Origin: Longimicrobiales bacterium
GTDB taxonomy: Bacteria; Gemmatimonadota; Gemmatimonadetes; Longimicrobiales; Gaopeijiaceae
Direction: 5' to 3'
Assembly (NCBI GenBank): GCA_958296005.1
Contig: CATQHQ010000002.1
Span: 676,501-740,500 of the forward strand
Length of the DNA: 64,000 nucleotides
Part shown: piece by piece, positions 1-9,014 of the stretch
Numbering within the stretch: position 1 is the first letter of the stretch
Layout: each line of letters opens with the position of its first letter
Translations under genes and position numbers: made by a program
The notes under the pieces: model-generated
Databases searched by the model: none
The model's input: the letters and a program-made list of their open reading frames with translations, nothing else
Told to the model about the DNA's origin: nothing

Positions 1-3000
1 CGGGGGGTGTCGATCATGGTGGTGTTGCCGCGAAACCGCTTCTCGGGCGACTTCCGCCGAGAGCTGGAGGAGCGGCTGACCACGCGCTACGACGCCGAGA
101 TCCTCAACTACCACTTGGCGATGAGCACGGGCGACCAGGCCCGCCTCCACTTCTACCTGGGGGGACCGGACGCTCGCCTGGAGGAAGTGGCCGCCGGGGA
201 GCTGGAAGAGACGGTGGCCAAGCTGGCCCGGTCGTGGCGCGACGAGGTACAGGAGCACTTGGCCGTCGGCCGTGCGCCCGACGACGCCCACAGGCTGGCG
301 AACCGCTATGCAGCCGCTTTCGCCCCCGAGTACCAGGCGGCCACCGACCCGGGCGCCGCGGTCCGGGACATCCTGGAGCTGGAGGCGATGAAGGCCGCGG
401 GCACGAAGGAGTCGGCCCGGTTCTACCCCGACCCGGAAGGGAAGGGCGAGCGGGAACTCAAGATATACATCCGCGGCCGGCGGATCGTGCTGTCTGACTT
501 CATGCCGGTGCTGGAGAACTGCGGCCTGCGCGTGGTCGGCGTGTCGCCGTTCGAGCTTCGGGAGAACGGAGGCGAGGCGGGCTCCGTCATCTACACCTTC
601 GCTGTTCAGGCCTCGGCGGGGGACGGGCTGGACGTGAAGGGACGGGGACGGGTCCTCTCCGACGCGATCCTGGCCGTGCGTGCGGGCGACGCGAGCAACG
701 ACCCCTTCAACCGGCTGGTGCAGAGCACCGGGATGGCGTGGCGGGAGGCGGACGTGCTGCGGGCCTACGCCAGCTACGCCTTCCAGATCGGGGCCGTCCC
801 CAGCCGCCAGGTGCTGGTCTCGGCGCTGGCGGCCCACCCCGAGATGGCGCTGCTCCTCTTCCGGCTGTTCGAGGCTCGCTTCGATCCGGCCCTCGGGGGT
901 TCCGTGAACGGCCCCGGCTCCGGTGACCGAGACGCCGGGGTGGCCACCGCGCGGGCTCGCATCCCCGACGCCCTGACCGCGGTGGACTCGCTGGCCTTCG
1001 ACAGGGCGTTGCGCGCGTTCTGGACCGTCGTCGAATCCACGGTCCGCACCAACTACTACCGAACCGGGGGCCGGCGCCCGGTGGTACGGTCGGGAGGCGT
1101 GCCCTACGTCTCGTTCAAGTTCGACTGCGCCCGTCTCCAGGAAGTCTCCCGGAGCCGGCTGGAGTTCGAGGTGTGGGTCCGTTCGTCGCGGATGGAGGGG
1201 ATACACCTGAGGGGAGCGCCCGTCGCCCGGGGTGGAGTTCGGTACTCGGACCGCCCCGACGACTTCCGCACGGAGGTCCTGGGGCTGGTGTACACCCAGG
1301 TGGTCAAGAACGCGGTCATCGTCCCAAGCGGATCGAAGGGCGGCTTCGTCTGCCTTCGCTCGCTTCCCGGCGGCGACGCAATGGCAGAAGAGGTCAAGCA
1401 GCAATACCGCACCCTCGTCCGGGGGTTGCTGGACGTGACCGACAACCTGGACGACGACGCGGCCCTCCCCAAGGAGGTCGTCTGCTACGACGGCTTCGAT
1501 CCCTATCTGGTGGTGGCAGCGGACAAGGGGACCGCCCGGTTCTCCGACGAGGCCAACGCCGTGGCGGCGGACTACGGCTTCTGGCTGGGCGACGCCTTCG
1601 CATCCGGCGGCTCGAACGGGTATGACCACAAGGAAGTGGGGATCACGGCCGGCGGCGCCTGGGAGTCGGTCAAGCGCCACTTCAGGGAGATGGGCAAGGA
1701 CATCGCGAGCGAGCCCTTCACCGTGGCCGGCATCGGCGACATGAGCGGCGACGTTTTCGGCAACGGCATGCTCCTCTCGCGGAAGATCCGGTTGGTGGCG
1801 GCGTTCGACCACCGCCATGTCTTCATCGACCCGGACCCGGACCCGGAGAGCTCCTGGCACGAGCGCAAGCGCGTCTTTGATATGGGCCGTTCGTCATGGG
1901 ACGACTACGACCGGAGCAAGCTGTCGAAGGGGGGCATGATCGTCTCCCGCAGCCTCAAGTCGGTGGAGCTGACCCCCGAGGCTCTGGCGGTGCTGGGACT
2001 TGGGTCGGCCTCCGGTGCCTTGGACGGCGAGAGCCTCATCCGGGCGGTTCTCACGTCGCCCGTGGAGCTGCTGTGGAACGGCGGGATCGGCACCTATGTG
2101 ATGGGCGTCCGGGAAACCCACGCCGACGCCGGCGACCCCGCCAACGATGCGGTGCGGATCAACGCCGGCCGGCTCCGGGCCAAGGTCGTGGGCGAAGGCG
2201 GCAACCTGGGCTTCACGCAGGCCGCCCGCGTCGAGTACGCGTTGGAAGGGGGCCGGATCAACACCGACGCCATGGACAACTCCGGCGGCGTGAACCTTTC
2301 CGACCGAGAGGTCAACCTCAAGATCCTTCTCAACGAGTCGCTCCGAACCGGCGAGGCAACGCTGGCGGAGCGCAACGAGTTGTTGCGGGCGCTCAAGGCC
2401 CCGGTGGCGTCGCTGGTGCTCCAGGACAACGAGTCCAACAGCCGGGCCGTGTCGCTGGACGAGTACCGGGCGCGGCGCGGGGTGGACCACTTCTGGGCGC
2501 TCATGGGCGACCTGGCCCGTTCCGGCCTGCTGGACCGAGACGCCGAAGGGCTCCCGTCGTGGGACGAGCTCGCAGCGCGGCGAAAGGCCAACCGGTCCCT
2601 GACTCGACCGGAGCTCTCCGTGCTCCTGTCCTACGCCAAGCTGCACCTCAAGTCGACGCTGCTGGCGTCCGACCTCCCCGACGACCCCGCCGCCGAGGCG
2701 TACTTCTACGAGTACTTCCCGCCCGAGGCCGTGGAGTTCGCAGGGCGGGAGCGGGCGACCAAGCACAGGCTGCGCCGCGAAATCGTCGCGAGCCAGCTCA
2801 CCAACGACCTCGTGGACATCATGGGCGCGGCGTTCGTGACCCGGGTGGCCCGGGAGACGGGACGCGAGCCCGAGGAAGTGGCCCGGGCTTGGCTGGTGGC
2901 GGCCCGCCTGACGGGGCACGGCGCGCTGGTGGAGGAGATACGCGCTCGGGAGGTCGCGGTGTCCGCCGGGGTGGCCTACCGATGGACCCGGGGACTGGCC

Positions 3001-3612
3001 CGCGTGCTGAACCGAACGACCCGCTGGGTTCTCTCCAGCGGGGACCCGAAGGACTCGACCACCGAGCTGGTCGAACGCAATCTGGAGGGGCTCGAAGCCT
3101 TGCGGGGCCGATTCGACGAGATCGTGGCCGGCGAGGACCGCCGCGTGTACCTGTCTCTGCTCGCCGAGACCAAGAAGCAAGGCGTGGACCAGGAGTTCGC
3201 CCGCCGGTTCCTCACGCTCCGGTTCCTGGAGCACCTCCTGGAGATACTCCGCATCGCCCGCAACACCTCCGCCGATCCCGTCCGAGCGGCCCGGATCTAC
3301 TACTGGGTCACAGAGGAACTGCGGCTCCCGTGGCTGACGGGCTGCATCGAAAGGGCAGGGGCGCACGGGAAGTGGGAGCGGCGCTGGAGCTTGGGACTGG
3401 CCCACGACCTGGGTGCCGTCCGCCGCCGCCTGACGGAAGACGCCCTGTCCGGCCTGGGCACGCTGGCCGACGGCTTGGCCTTCGGTGGCCACGACGGCCG
3501 CTTGGACCGTTTCCACGACCTCTTGGAGGAGATGCAGGGCGAGGAAGCGATCTCGCTATCGAGCCTGTCGGTGGCGGTCCGGGAGATCCGGAAACTCGGT
3601 GGGACGCGGTAG
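1..3612 (+). CDS. NAD-specific glutamate dehydrogenase, large (GDH2) type, 5' end missing
   Basis: This is the large tetrameric-type NAD-glutamate dehydrogenase that oxidatively deaminates glutamate to 2-oxoglutarate in the cytoplasm. The frame is open to the first base of the window, and the first residues seen (VVLPRNRFSGDFRREL) match an internal segment of the family. Roughly 400 N-terminal residues (the regulatory ACT-like part) therefore lie upstream, and the GTG at base 7 is probably not the start. The dehydrogenase core is clear: GGVRYSDRPDDFRTEV near residue 408 (counted from base 7), the lysine-bearing VVKNAVIVPSGSKGGF just after it, and GIGDMSGDVFGNGMLL near residue 573. The 1201 residues present fit a family length of about 1600. 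The 3' end overlaps the convergent ppx gene by 57 bp. The catabolic enzyme suits the amino-acid-degrading genes downstream. Confidence 0.93.
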   Translation, partial: RGVSIMVVLPRNRFSGDFRRELEERLTTRYDAEILNYHLAMSTGDQARLHFYLGGPDARLEEVAAGELEETVAKLARSWRDEVQEHLAVGRAPDDAHRLANRYAAAFAPEYQAATDPGAAVRDILELEAMKAAGTKESARFYPDPEGKGERELKIYIRGRRIVLSDFMPVLENCGLRVVGVSPFELRENGGEAGSVIYTFAVQASAGDGLDVKGRGRVLSDAILAVRAGDASNDPFNRLVQSTGMAWREADVLRAYASYAFQIGAVPSRQVLVSALAAHPEMALLLFRLFEARFDPALGGSVNGPGSGDRDAGVATARARIPDALTAVDSLAFDRALRAFWTVVESTVRTNYYRTGGRRPVVRSGGVPYVSFKFDCARLQEVSRSRLEFEVWVRSSRMEGIHLRGAPVARGGVRYSDRPDDFRTEVLGLVYTQVVKNAVIVPSGSKGGFVCLRSLPGGDAMAEEVKQQYRTLVRGLLDVTDNLDDDAALPKEVVCYDGFDPYLVVAADKGTARFSDEANAVAADYGFWLGDAFASGGSNGYDHKEVGITAGGAWESVKRHFREMGKDIASEPFTVAGIGDMSGDVFGNGMLLSRKIRLVAAFDHRHVFIDPDPDPESSWHERKRVFDMGRSSWDDYDRSKLSKGGMIVSRSLKSVELTPEALAVLGLGSASGALDGESLIRAVLTSPVELLWNGGIGTYVMGVRETHADAGDPANDAVRINAGRLRAKVVGEGGNLGFTQAARVEYALEGGRINTDAMDNSGGVNLSDREVNLKILLNESLRTGEATLAERNELLRALKAPVASLVLQDNESNSRAVSLDEYRARRGVDHFWALMGDLARSGLLDRDAEGLPSWDELAARRKANRSLTRPELSVLLSYAKLHLKSTLLASDLPDDPAAEAYFYEYFPPEAVEFAGRERATKHRLRREIVASQLTNDLVDIMGAAFVTRVARETGREPEEVARAWLVAARLTGHGALVEEIRAREVAVSAGVAYRWTRGLARVLNRTTRWVLSSGDPKDSTTELVERNLEGLEALRGRFDEIVAGEDRRVYLSLLAETKKQGVDQEFARRFLTLRFLEHLLEILRIARNTSADPVRAARIYYWVTEELRLPWLTGCIERAGAHGKWERRWSLGLAHDLGAVRRRLTEDALSGLGTLADGLAFGGHDGRLDRFHDLLEEMQGEEAISLSSLSVAVREIRKLGGTR

Positions 3613-4482
3613 GGGCGGGCTGGCAACAAGCCCCGCCGCCACGTCCAGCAGAACCCCCTCCTTGAGCCCGACATTCGGCACGACGATCCGTTCGGTACGG
3701 GCTAAGCCCGCGAGGTGGCGGTACACCAGCGCGGCCGGGAGGATCACGTCGGCTCGGTCGGGGCGCAGCTTCAGGTCGTCGATCCGCTCGGCCACGGACA
3801 TCGACGAGAGCATCTGGACGACGGCGTCGAGGCGGCGAAGGGAGAGCACCGCGATCTTCAGGGGGTCCAGGTAAGCCAGGGCCAGCCTGGCGATCGACTC
3901 GATGTTCCCCCCGGTGGCCGCCAACGCCACGGGATCCCGGCGAATGTCGGGTTGCAGCACGCCGAGGGGCTGGAGTTGCCGGGCCACCCACTGCTGGAGC
4001 GTGTCGTGGCACCCCTCCGTCGCGTCGAGCGTCTCAAGCAGGCGGACGGTTCCGACACGGTGGGACTGGCTCCAGAGGATGCTCGAGTGGTTCACCAGCA
4101 ACACTTCCACGCTGCCGCCCCCCAAGTCCACCAGCATCCAACGCCCCCGAGAGAGGTCTATCCGGTGCCTTACGGCCAAGTGGATCAGGCGCGCTTCCTC
4201 TTTCCCGGTGATCGGCTCCAAGTCAATGTCAGATTCCTGCCGGATTCTGTCCAAGAATCTGTCGCGGTTCGAAGCTTCCCTCGTGGCGCTGGTCGCGACC
4301 GCCCGATAGCGCTCCACGCCCAGAGCGTCCATCTCCGCCCGGAAGCCCTGGAACGCCTTCGCTCCTTGGGCCAGGGTCTCGTCGTCCAGCTTGCCAGCCG
4401 TGAAGACCCGATGCCCCAGGCGCACCGGCACCCGTGTACGCGCCACGACCTCGTAGCTGGCGGGGCCCGTGAAGTCCGCCAC
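3556..4482 (-). CDS. ppx: Ppx/GppA family phosphatase (exopolyphosphatase-like)
   Basis: The protein belongs to the Ppx/GppA sugar-kinase/actin-fold family, which hydrolyses polyphosphate or pppGpp. LVDLGGGSVEV (second phosphate loop) and the EEARLIHLAV segment are diagnostic. The coordinates start at a GTG, but similarity plainly continues upstream: the same frame reads AAAIDAGSNAIRLVV, the essential first phosphate loop, up to about 4546. Between there and the preceding gene I find no ATG, GTG or TTG in this frame. The real start is therefore a rare codon (an ATA lies at 4570-4572), lies far inside the upstream gene, or is hidden by a sequencing error. The gene follows the M14 gene on the same strand, and its 3' end overlaps the glutamate dehydrogenase tail to tail. 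At just over 330 residues with the upstream part it resembles the short Ppx subfamily lacking the C-terminal HD domain. Confidence 0.85.
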   Translation of the reverse strand: MADFTGPASYEVVARTRVPVRLGHRVFTAGKLDDETLAQGAKAFQGFRAEMDALGVERYRAVATSATREASNRDRFLDRIRQESDIDLEPITGKEEARLIHLAVRHRIDLSRGRWMLVDLGGGSVEVLLVNHSSILWSQSHRVGTVRLLETLDATEGCHDTLQQWVARQLQPLGVLQPDIRRDPVALAATGGNIESIARLALAYLDPLKIAVLSLRRLDAVVQMLSSMSVAERIDDLKLRPDRADVILPAALVYRHLAGLARTERIVVPNVGLKEGVLLDVAAGLVASPPLPRPTEFPDLPDRHRQAR

Positions 4483-4576
4483 GACGAGCCGAATCGCATT
4501 GGACCCGGCGTCGATGGCGGCGGCGCGAACCGGAAAAGAAGTGCTCGACCGGCCGGTCTCGGCGTCGCTTATTCGC

Positions 4577-7345
4577 TCAGCTCGCCGGCCGTCGCCGCTG
4601 GGCGGCCCCGTAGTGGATGCCGTTGAAGAGCAGGGTGAACGTCCCGTGGGACTGGGCGCGGAAGGTGATCCTGGGGCCGAATAGGAAGAGCTTCCCTTCG
4701 CCCACGTCGGCTTCGACCATGCTTGCGCCGCCCTCCAGGCGCTCCTGGCCCCAGGCCCATCCGCTCACCAGTGGGGTCGCCGAGTCGTACCACGCCAAGC
4801 GGCGGATTCCTTCCGCGCCGTCGCCGATGCGGAACACCGGGCTGTGGCTGTGGAGGATGTGGACTCGCTCGCCCATGCCTTGAGTCACGGGGCTGCTCTG
4901 CTCGACCCGGATGTCGTGGATCGACCCGGGCGTGAAGTAGTCGTCGCGACTCAAGGGCCGGCCCTCCCCGTCCACCATGTAGTTGTCCAGCGGCAGGCCG
5001 AGCGCGCCGCCCAGGGCCGTGGAGGTGCCGACCGCGATCACGGTGCCGCCGTTCTCCATGAAATCGCGGAGCGCGGGAACGCTTGTTTCCGCCGACAAGG
5101 TGCCGAGCCGGCTCCGCAGGGAGTCGGGAAGGGTGGCCGCGAAGTCGTCGCCGGCGCCTCCGCCGAAGCCGCCTCCACCCCGGCGGGCGGTCTGCATGGC
5201 GCCGTCGGGCAGGACGATCACGTCGAAGCGCTCGTTCAGCCCGCCCGCGTCGATCTCGCTCGGGTAGACCACCTCGAAGTCGAACTCGAACTCCTCCAGC
5301 ACGTAGCGGGTCCAGCCCGAGGGCATGGAGCCGCCGTACCGGTCCCAGAGGCCGATCCTGGCGCCGGCCATCTCCATTGCAGGTCCCTGGGGCGCCTCCG
5401 CGACCCCGTGGAATGTGACGCCGCCCTCCTCAGCCCACGCCTCCAGCGTCTCAGGGTCCACGGCGCCGGCAGGGAAGTAGAACGCCCCAGCCGGGAACGA
5501 CGCGCCTTCGGACCCCGCGGCCCCGGGCGCCTCCTGCGGCGCCTCCAGCCAGAGGACCCGTCCGCCTGCCGCCAGCGTCCGGTTCACCGCGACGAAGGCG
5601 TTGTTCACGTGGTGGGCCAAGTAGCCGGCGGGCGACTCGGGGCCGGTCACGGTGCGGGGCATCGTCTCCGCCATCCACGCAATCGGCTCGAACGGTCCGT
5701 CGAACCCGTCCAGGATCCGGTCGAACTCGACGCCCATCTGCAAGGCCAGGGTCCATCCGGCGTTGTCGTAGGGCGCGATCGGCGGCCCCCCGGGGTACTG
5801 AAAGTCGTTGGGGTGGTTCTGGGCCTCGAACATGTCGATGACGTGGGGCCGGAACGCCTGCGCCGTCTTCACGACGTAGGAGCCCGCCGGGTAGCGCTTG
5901 CCTCCGGCCTCGAACGCGCCGGTGGCTTGGTGAACCGTCACCCCGTTCTTGAGGAGCGCGTTGACGAACTTGGTGGCGGTCGGGAAGTCCCGTTGGTCCG
6001 ACGACAGGACGTAGCCCCGAGCGTCCCGTTTCGCCGGGTCCCGCAGGTAGGAATCGTAGTCGGCAACGGTGCCCCGGGGGCCCAGCTCCTCGGACGCCTG
6101 GTCGATCCATCTGGGAAGGATGGTCCACGAATTGCGGCTTCCCCGTTCGATCGAGTTCGTGCCCATGCGCCAGATGTTGAACAGCAGGTGCTCCCGGTTG
6201 CGGGCGGCGTAGTCCAGCACGGCCCGGTTGGCGGTCTGGGAGTAGTCCACCGACTGACGGAAGTGCCAGACGCCGGGCTGGACCGGCAGCGGCAAGTCCC
6301 CGTGGGTGATCTGGCGGGTGGGCAGGAACGGGATCTCGATCGGCGTCGGGTGGCCGATCGTCTCCGTCAACAGGCCGATCATGTTGTGGAAGTAGGGCGT
6401 CGTGCGCAGTCCGCCGTTCCACCATGTGGAGTAGCTCGCGCCCCGGCGCATCGTAGTGCCTCCCTTGCCCTCGGCGACCATCCGGTGATGCATCGCCGAG
6501 CCCACCTGGTCCAGGCTGGTGATGATGAGCGGGTCGAGGTTGTGGTTCGGCGGGTCGCGGAACGGCGGCGCGAACATGACTGTGCCCTGCGGTCCGGTCT
6601 GGTGGTGGTTGTAGACGATCTGCGGGAACCACTCTCGGTAGATCACCCGGTTCATGTTCACGGTCTCGGCCAGGGCGGCCATGTAGAAGTCCCGGTTGTT
6701 GTCGTGTCCGGCGTACTTGTTGTACAGGACCGGAACGCCTCGGCTGGTGCGCTCCATGGGGTCGTCGTGGCGCATGTACCAGTTGGCGACGAGGGCGTGG
6801 CCGTCCGGGTTGGCGTGGCCGACGAGCAGGACGACCTCGTCGAGGAACCGCAGCGTCTCGGCGTCGTTGCGGCTGACCATCTGCCACACCAGCTCCATCA
6901 GCTGCTGCGCGCCCAGGACCTCCGTGGCGTGCAGCCCTCCGTCGATCCAGACGACGGCCTTGCCCTCCACGGCCAGCGCCCGCGCTTCTTCCTCGGTCAC
7001 GCCGTCGGCCAGCGCCAACCGCCGCGCGATCTCCTTGTAGCGGTCCACGTTGGGCCGGTTTGCAGGGGACGTGATCGTGGCCATCCACTGGTCCCGCCCC
7101 TCCGATGTGGTGCCGATCGACTCCACCGTCATGCGGTCGGACTGCTCCGCCAACCGGTGCCAGTAGTCGGTGAGGCCTTCGTAGTTCACCAGTACGTAGT
7201 CCGCCCCGAACTCATGGCCGAACTGCTCTTCGGGCGACGTGAGCTGGGCCGCGGCCTGGGTGTGGCCGAGGGCGAGGAGGAGGGCGAAGGCGGAGGCCAG
7301 CCCGTGGGCGATCGGTGCGGGGACGGCGAGGCGGAACCGGGTCAT
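4577..7345 (-). CDS. Secreted M14 family zinc carboxypeptidase-like protein
   Basis: This 922-residue protein begins with a Sec signal peptide (hydrophobic FALLLALGHTQAAAQ, residues 20-34). An M14 peptidase domain follows. HATE at residues 139-142 supplies the H-x-x-E zinc pair, NNRDFYM and YNHHQTG follow, and LLTETIGHP carries the likely catalytic glutamate. The C-terminal third (from about residue 600) resembles the class-I glutamine-amidotransferase-like domain found in this subfamily, including FDVIVLPDGAM. The likely role is cleavage of exogenous peptides in the periplasm or outside the cell. I chose the ATG at 7345 because the signal peptide starts there; the frame stays open further upstream only as a shadow of sufU. 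It sits 52 bp downstream of sufU and overlaps the start region of ppx. Confidence 0.88.
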   Translation of the reverse strand: MTRFRLAVPAPIAHGLASAFALLLALGHTQAAAQLTSPEEQFGHEFGADYVLVNYEGLTDYWHRLAEQSDRMTVESIGTTSEGRDQWMATITSPANRPNVDRYKEIARRLALADGVTEEEARALAVEGKAVVWIDGGLHATEVLGAQQLMELVWQMVSRNDAETLRFLDEVVLLVGHANPDGHALVANWYMRHDDPMERTSRGVPVLYNKYAGHDNNRDFYMAALAETVNMNRVIYREWFPQIVYNHHQTGPQGTVMFAPPFRDPPNHNLDPLIITSLDQVGSAMHHRMVAEGKGGTTMRRGASYSTWWNGGLRTTPYFHNMIGLLTETIGHPTPIEIPFLPTRQITHGDLPLPVQPGVWHFRQSVDYSQTANRAVLDYAARNREHLLFNIWRMGTNSIERGSRNSWTILPRWIDQASEELGPRGTVADYDSYLRDPAKRDARGYVLSSDQRDFPTATKFVNALLKNGVTVHQATGAFEAGGKRYPAGSYVVKTAQAFRPHVIDMFEAQNHPNDFQYPGGPPIAPYDNAGWTLALQMGVEFDRILDGFDGPFEPIAWMAETMPRTVTGPESPAGYLAHHVNNAFVAVNRTLAAGGRVLWLEAPQEAPGAAGSEGASFPAGAFYFPAGAVDPETLEAWAEEGGVTFHGVAEAPQGPAMEMAGARIGLWDRYGGSMPSGWTRYVLEEFEFDFEVVYPSEIDAGGLNERFDVIVLPDGAMQTARRGGGGFGGGAGDDFAATLPDSLRSRLGTLSAETSVPALRDFMENGGTVIAVGTSTALGGALGLPLDNYMVDGEGRPLSRDDYFTPGSIHDIRVEQSSPVTQGMGERVHILHSHSPVFRIGDGAEGIRRLAWYDSATPLVSGWAWGQERLEGGASMVEADVGEGKLFLFGPRITFRAQSHGTFTLLFNGIHYGAAQRRRPAS

Positions 7346-7397
7346 CTGATGCTCTCGGTGGATCGTGGGTGCGGGACGCGCCTGCGACGGCGCGCGG

Positions 7398-7844
7398 TCA
7401 TTGGAGGTTCGCCCCATCGCTTCGGAGCGCGGCTTCCAGCGCGTCGAAGGGCAGGACTGCGCAACGTATCCGGCTGGGGAAGCGGCCGACTCCAGAGAGC
7501 GCCCGCAAGTCGCCCAGCGTACTTGGCAACGGCGGTCCTTCGGGCGAAAGCCCTTCGACGAACGCTTGCCGGAGCTGTCCGACGGCGGCTGCGGGCAGAC
7601 CATGGACCGCAACGGTCAGCATCGACGCCGCGGCCTGGGAGATCGAGCAGCCGCGCCCGTCGAACGTCACTTCGCCAAGGGCTCCGTCTTCGACCTGGGC
7701 CCAGATGCGAACCGTGTCGCCGCAGAACGGATTGTGCGCCTTGCCCGAAACGGCGCCGTCTCCAAGCGCGCCCCGGTTGCGGGGCCGCCGGAAGTGGTCT
7801 CGGATCAGGGCTTGGTGGAGTTCGCCCGAATGGTTTCCTGCCAA
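7398..7844 (-). CDS. sufU: SUF-type iron-sulfur cluster assembly scaffold SufU
   Basis: The 148-residue protein matches SufU, which accepts sulfur from the cysteine desulfurase SufS in iron-sulfur cluster assembly. All metal ligands are visible: Cys41 and Asp43 in NPFCGD, Cys66 in DGRGCSIS, and Cys128 in RIRCAVLPFDAL. The 18-20 residue insertion between the second and third cysteines that separates SufU from IscU is present. No SufS, SufB or SufC lies in the window, so the gene is detached from a suf operon. It diverges from xdhC (starts 39 bp apart) and may lead the transcript that continues into the M14 and ppx genes. Confidence 0.93.
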   Translation of the reverse strand: MAGNHSGELHQALIRDHFRRPRNRGALGDGAVSGKAHNPFCGDTVRIWAQVEDGALGEVTFDGRGCSISQAAASMLTVAVHGLPAAAVGQLRQAFVEGLSPEGPPLPSTLGDLRALSGVGRFPSRIRCAVLPFDALEAALRSDGANLQ

Positions 7845-7883
7845 GGTTGCGCACGCCGCGAAGGAGGGTTCACTGTCGGGTCC

Positions 7884-8921
7884 ATGGACGAGTCGAGCCT
7901 AGTGTACAGGAACGCCGACCCCGTTCTGGCGCAAGCCGTCCGATGGACGGACGAGGGACGCCGGGTCGCGCTGGCGACGGTCACGCGGACATGGGGGTCG
8001 GCCCCTCGGCGCGCCGGAAGCCACATGGCCGTGGCCGGAAGCGGTGATTTCGCAGGGTCGGTCTCCGGCGGGTGCATCGAGGGCGCGGTGATCCAGGCCG
8101 CCATGGAGGTGATCGAATCGGGCGTCCCCCGGGCGATGGAGTTCGGGATCACCAACGAGATGGCGTGGGAGGTCGGGCTGGCGTGCGGTGGGAGGATCCA
8201 GATCTTCGTGGAGCGGGTGTCGTCGGGGGACGGCGCCGGGGTCGCGCTCCTGCGCCGCGTTCGGGAAGCCCAGGGGGAAGGGCGGGACGTGCTCTTGGCG
8301 ACTCGACTCGCCGACGGTCGTCGGTTCCTGATGGAGGCGGGGGAAACGGCCAACGCCCTGGGCGTCGCCGCGCCGGAGGTGGACGCCGCCCTCCGTTCCG
8401 CCGAGTCCCGGCTTGCCGAGACTCCAGACGGCCCGGTCTTCCTGCGCCCCTACGCGCGGCCTCCTCACCTCGTGATCGTCGGCGCAGTCCACATCGCGCA
8501 GGCGCTGGTCCCGATGGCGGTCGCGGCCGGCTTCCGGGCGACGGTCGTGGACCCTCGCGAGGGCTTCGCCACGGAGGGCAGGTTCCCCGGCTCGACGCTG
8601 GTGCGGGAGTGGCCCGACCGGGCGATGGCGCGGCTGAAGCTCGACCACCGCTCGGCGGTCGCCGCCCTCACGCACGACCCCAAGATCGACGACCCGGCCC
8701 TGCTGTCGGCGCTGGCGAGCGACGCCTTCTACGTCGGCGCGCTCGGGAGCCGCAAGACCCAAGCAGCGCGACGGGAGCGGCTGGCCGCGGCCGGGTGCTC
8801 GGCGGCGGCTCTGGACCGAGTTCGCGGACCGATCGGGCTGTCGATCGGCGCCAAGACGCCGGGGGAGATCGCGTTGGCGGCACTGGCGGAGGTTGTTGCG
8901 GCGCTCCGGCTGGGCAGCTAG
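7884..8921 (+). CDS. xdhC: XdhC/CoxI family molybdoenzyme maturation protein
   Basis: The 345-residue protein is an XdhC/CoxI family member. In characterised relatives this protein binds molybdenum cofactor, protects it and hands it to xanthine dehydrogenase or CO dehydrogenase. The N-terminal XdhC/CoxI domain has GSAPRRAGSHM and SVSGGCIEGAV (residues about 30-70). The C-terminal Rossmann domain begins at LVIVGAVHIAQAL (about residue 195), where the usual GAG is GAV, and contains FYVGALGSRKT. I chose the ATG at 7884 by family length; an AAGGAGGG lies about 16 nt upstream, somewhat far. No molybdenum hydroxylase subunits are in the window, although mogA lies at 26 kb. Confidence 0.9.
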   Translation: MDESSLVYRNADPVLAQAVRWTDEGRRVALATVTRTWGSAPRRAGSHMAVAGSGDFAGSVSGGCIEGAVIQAAMEVIESGVPRAMEFGITNEMAWEVGLACGGRIQIFVERVSSGDGAGVALLRRVREAQGEGRDVLLATRLADGRRFLMEAGETANALGVAAPEVDAALRSAESRLAETPDGPVFLRPYARPPHLVIVGAVHIAQALVPMAVAAGFRATVVDPREGFATEGRFPGSTLVREWPDRAMARLKLDHRSAVAALTHDPKIDDPALLSALASDAFYVGALGSRKTQAARRERLAAAGCSAAALDRVRGPIGLSIGAKTPGEIALAALAEVVAALRLGS

Positions 8922-9014
8922 GCGCGGAGCCGCTGGCGGGGCCGCCTCCGGCTACCTACGTTCCGATCCGAACCGCCCGGCCCGTGTGCCGATCGTCCCC
9001 TCTATGAAGGACCC

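Noticed and set aside
1894-3516. A 540-codon minus-strand frame inside the glutamate dehydrogenase gene
   Set aside because: It is a shadow of the strongly conserved plus-strand gene, with no recognisable motif.
4844-8047. A 1067-codon plus-strand open frame antisense to the M14 and sufU genes
   Set aside because: Composition is typical of a GC-rich shadow frame, it has no domain, and the minus strand holds two clearly homologous genes.
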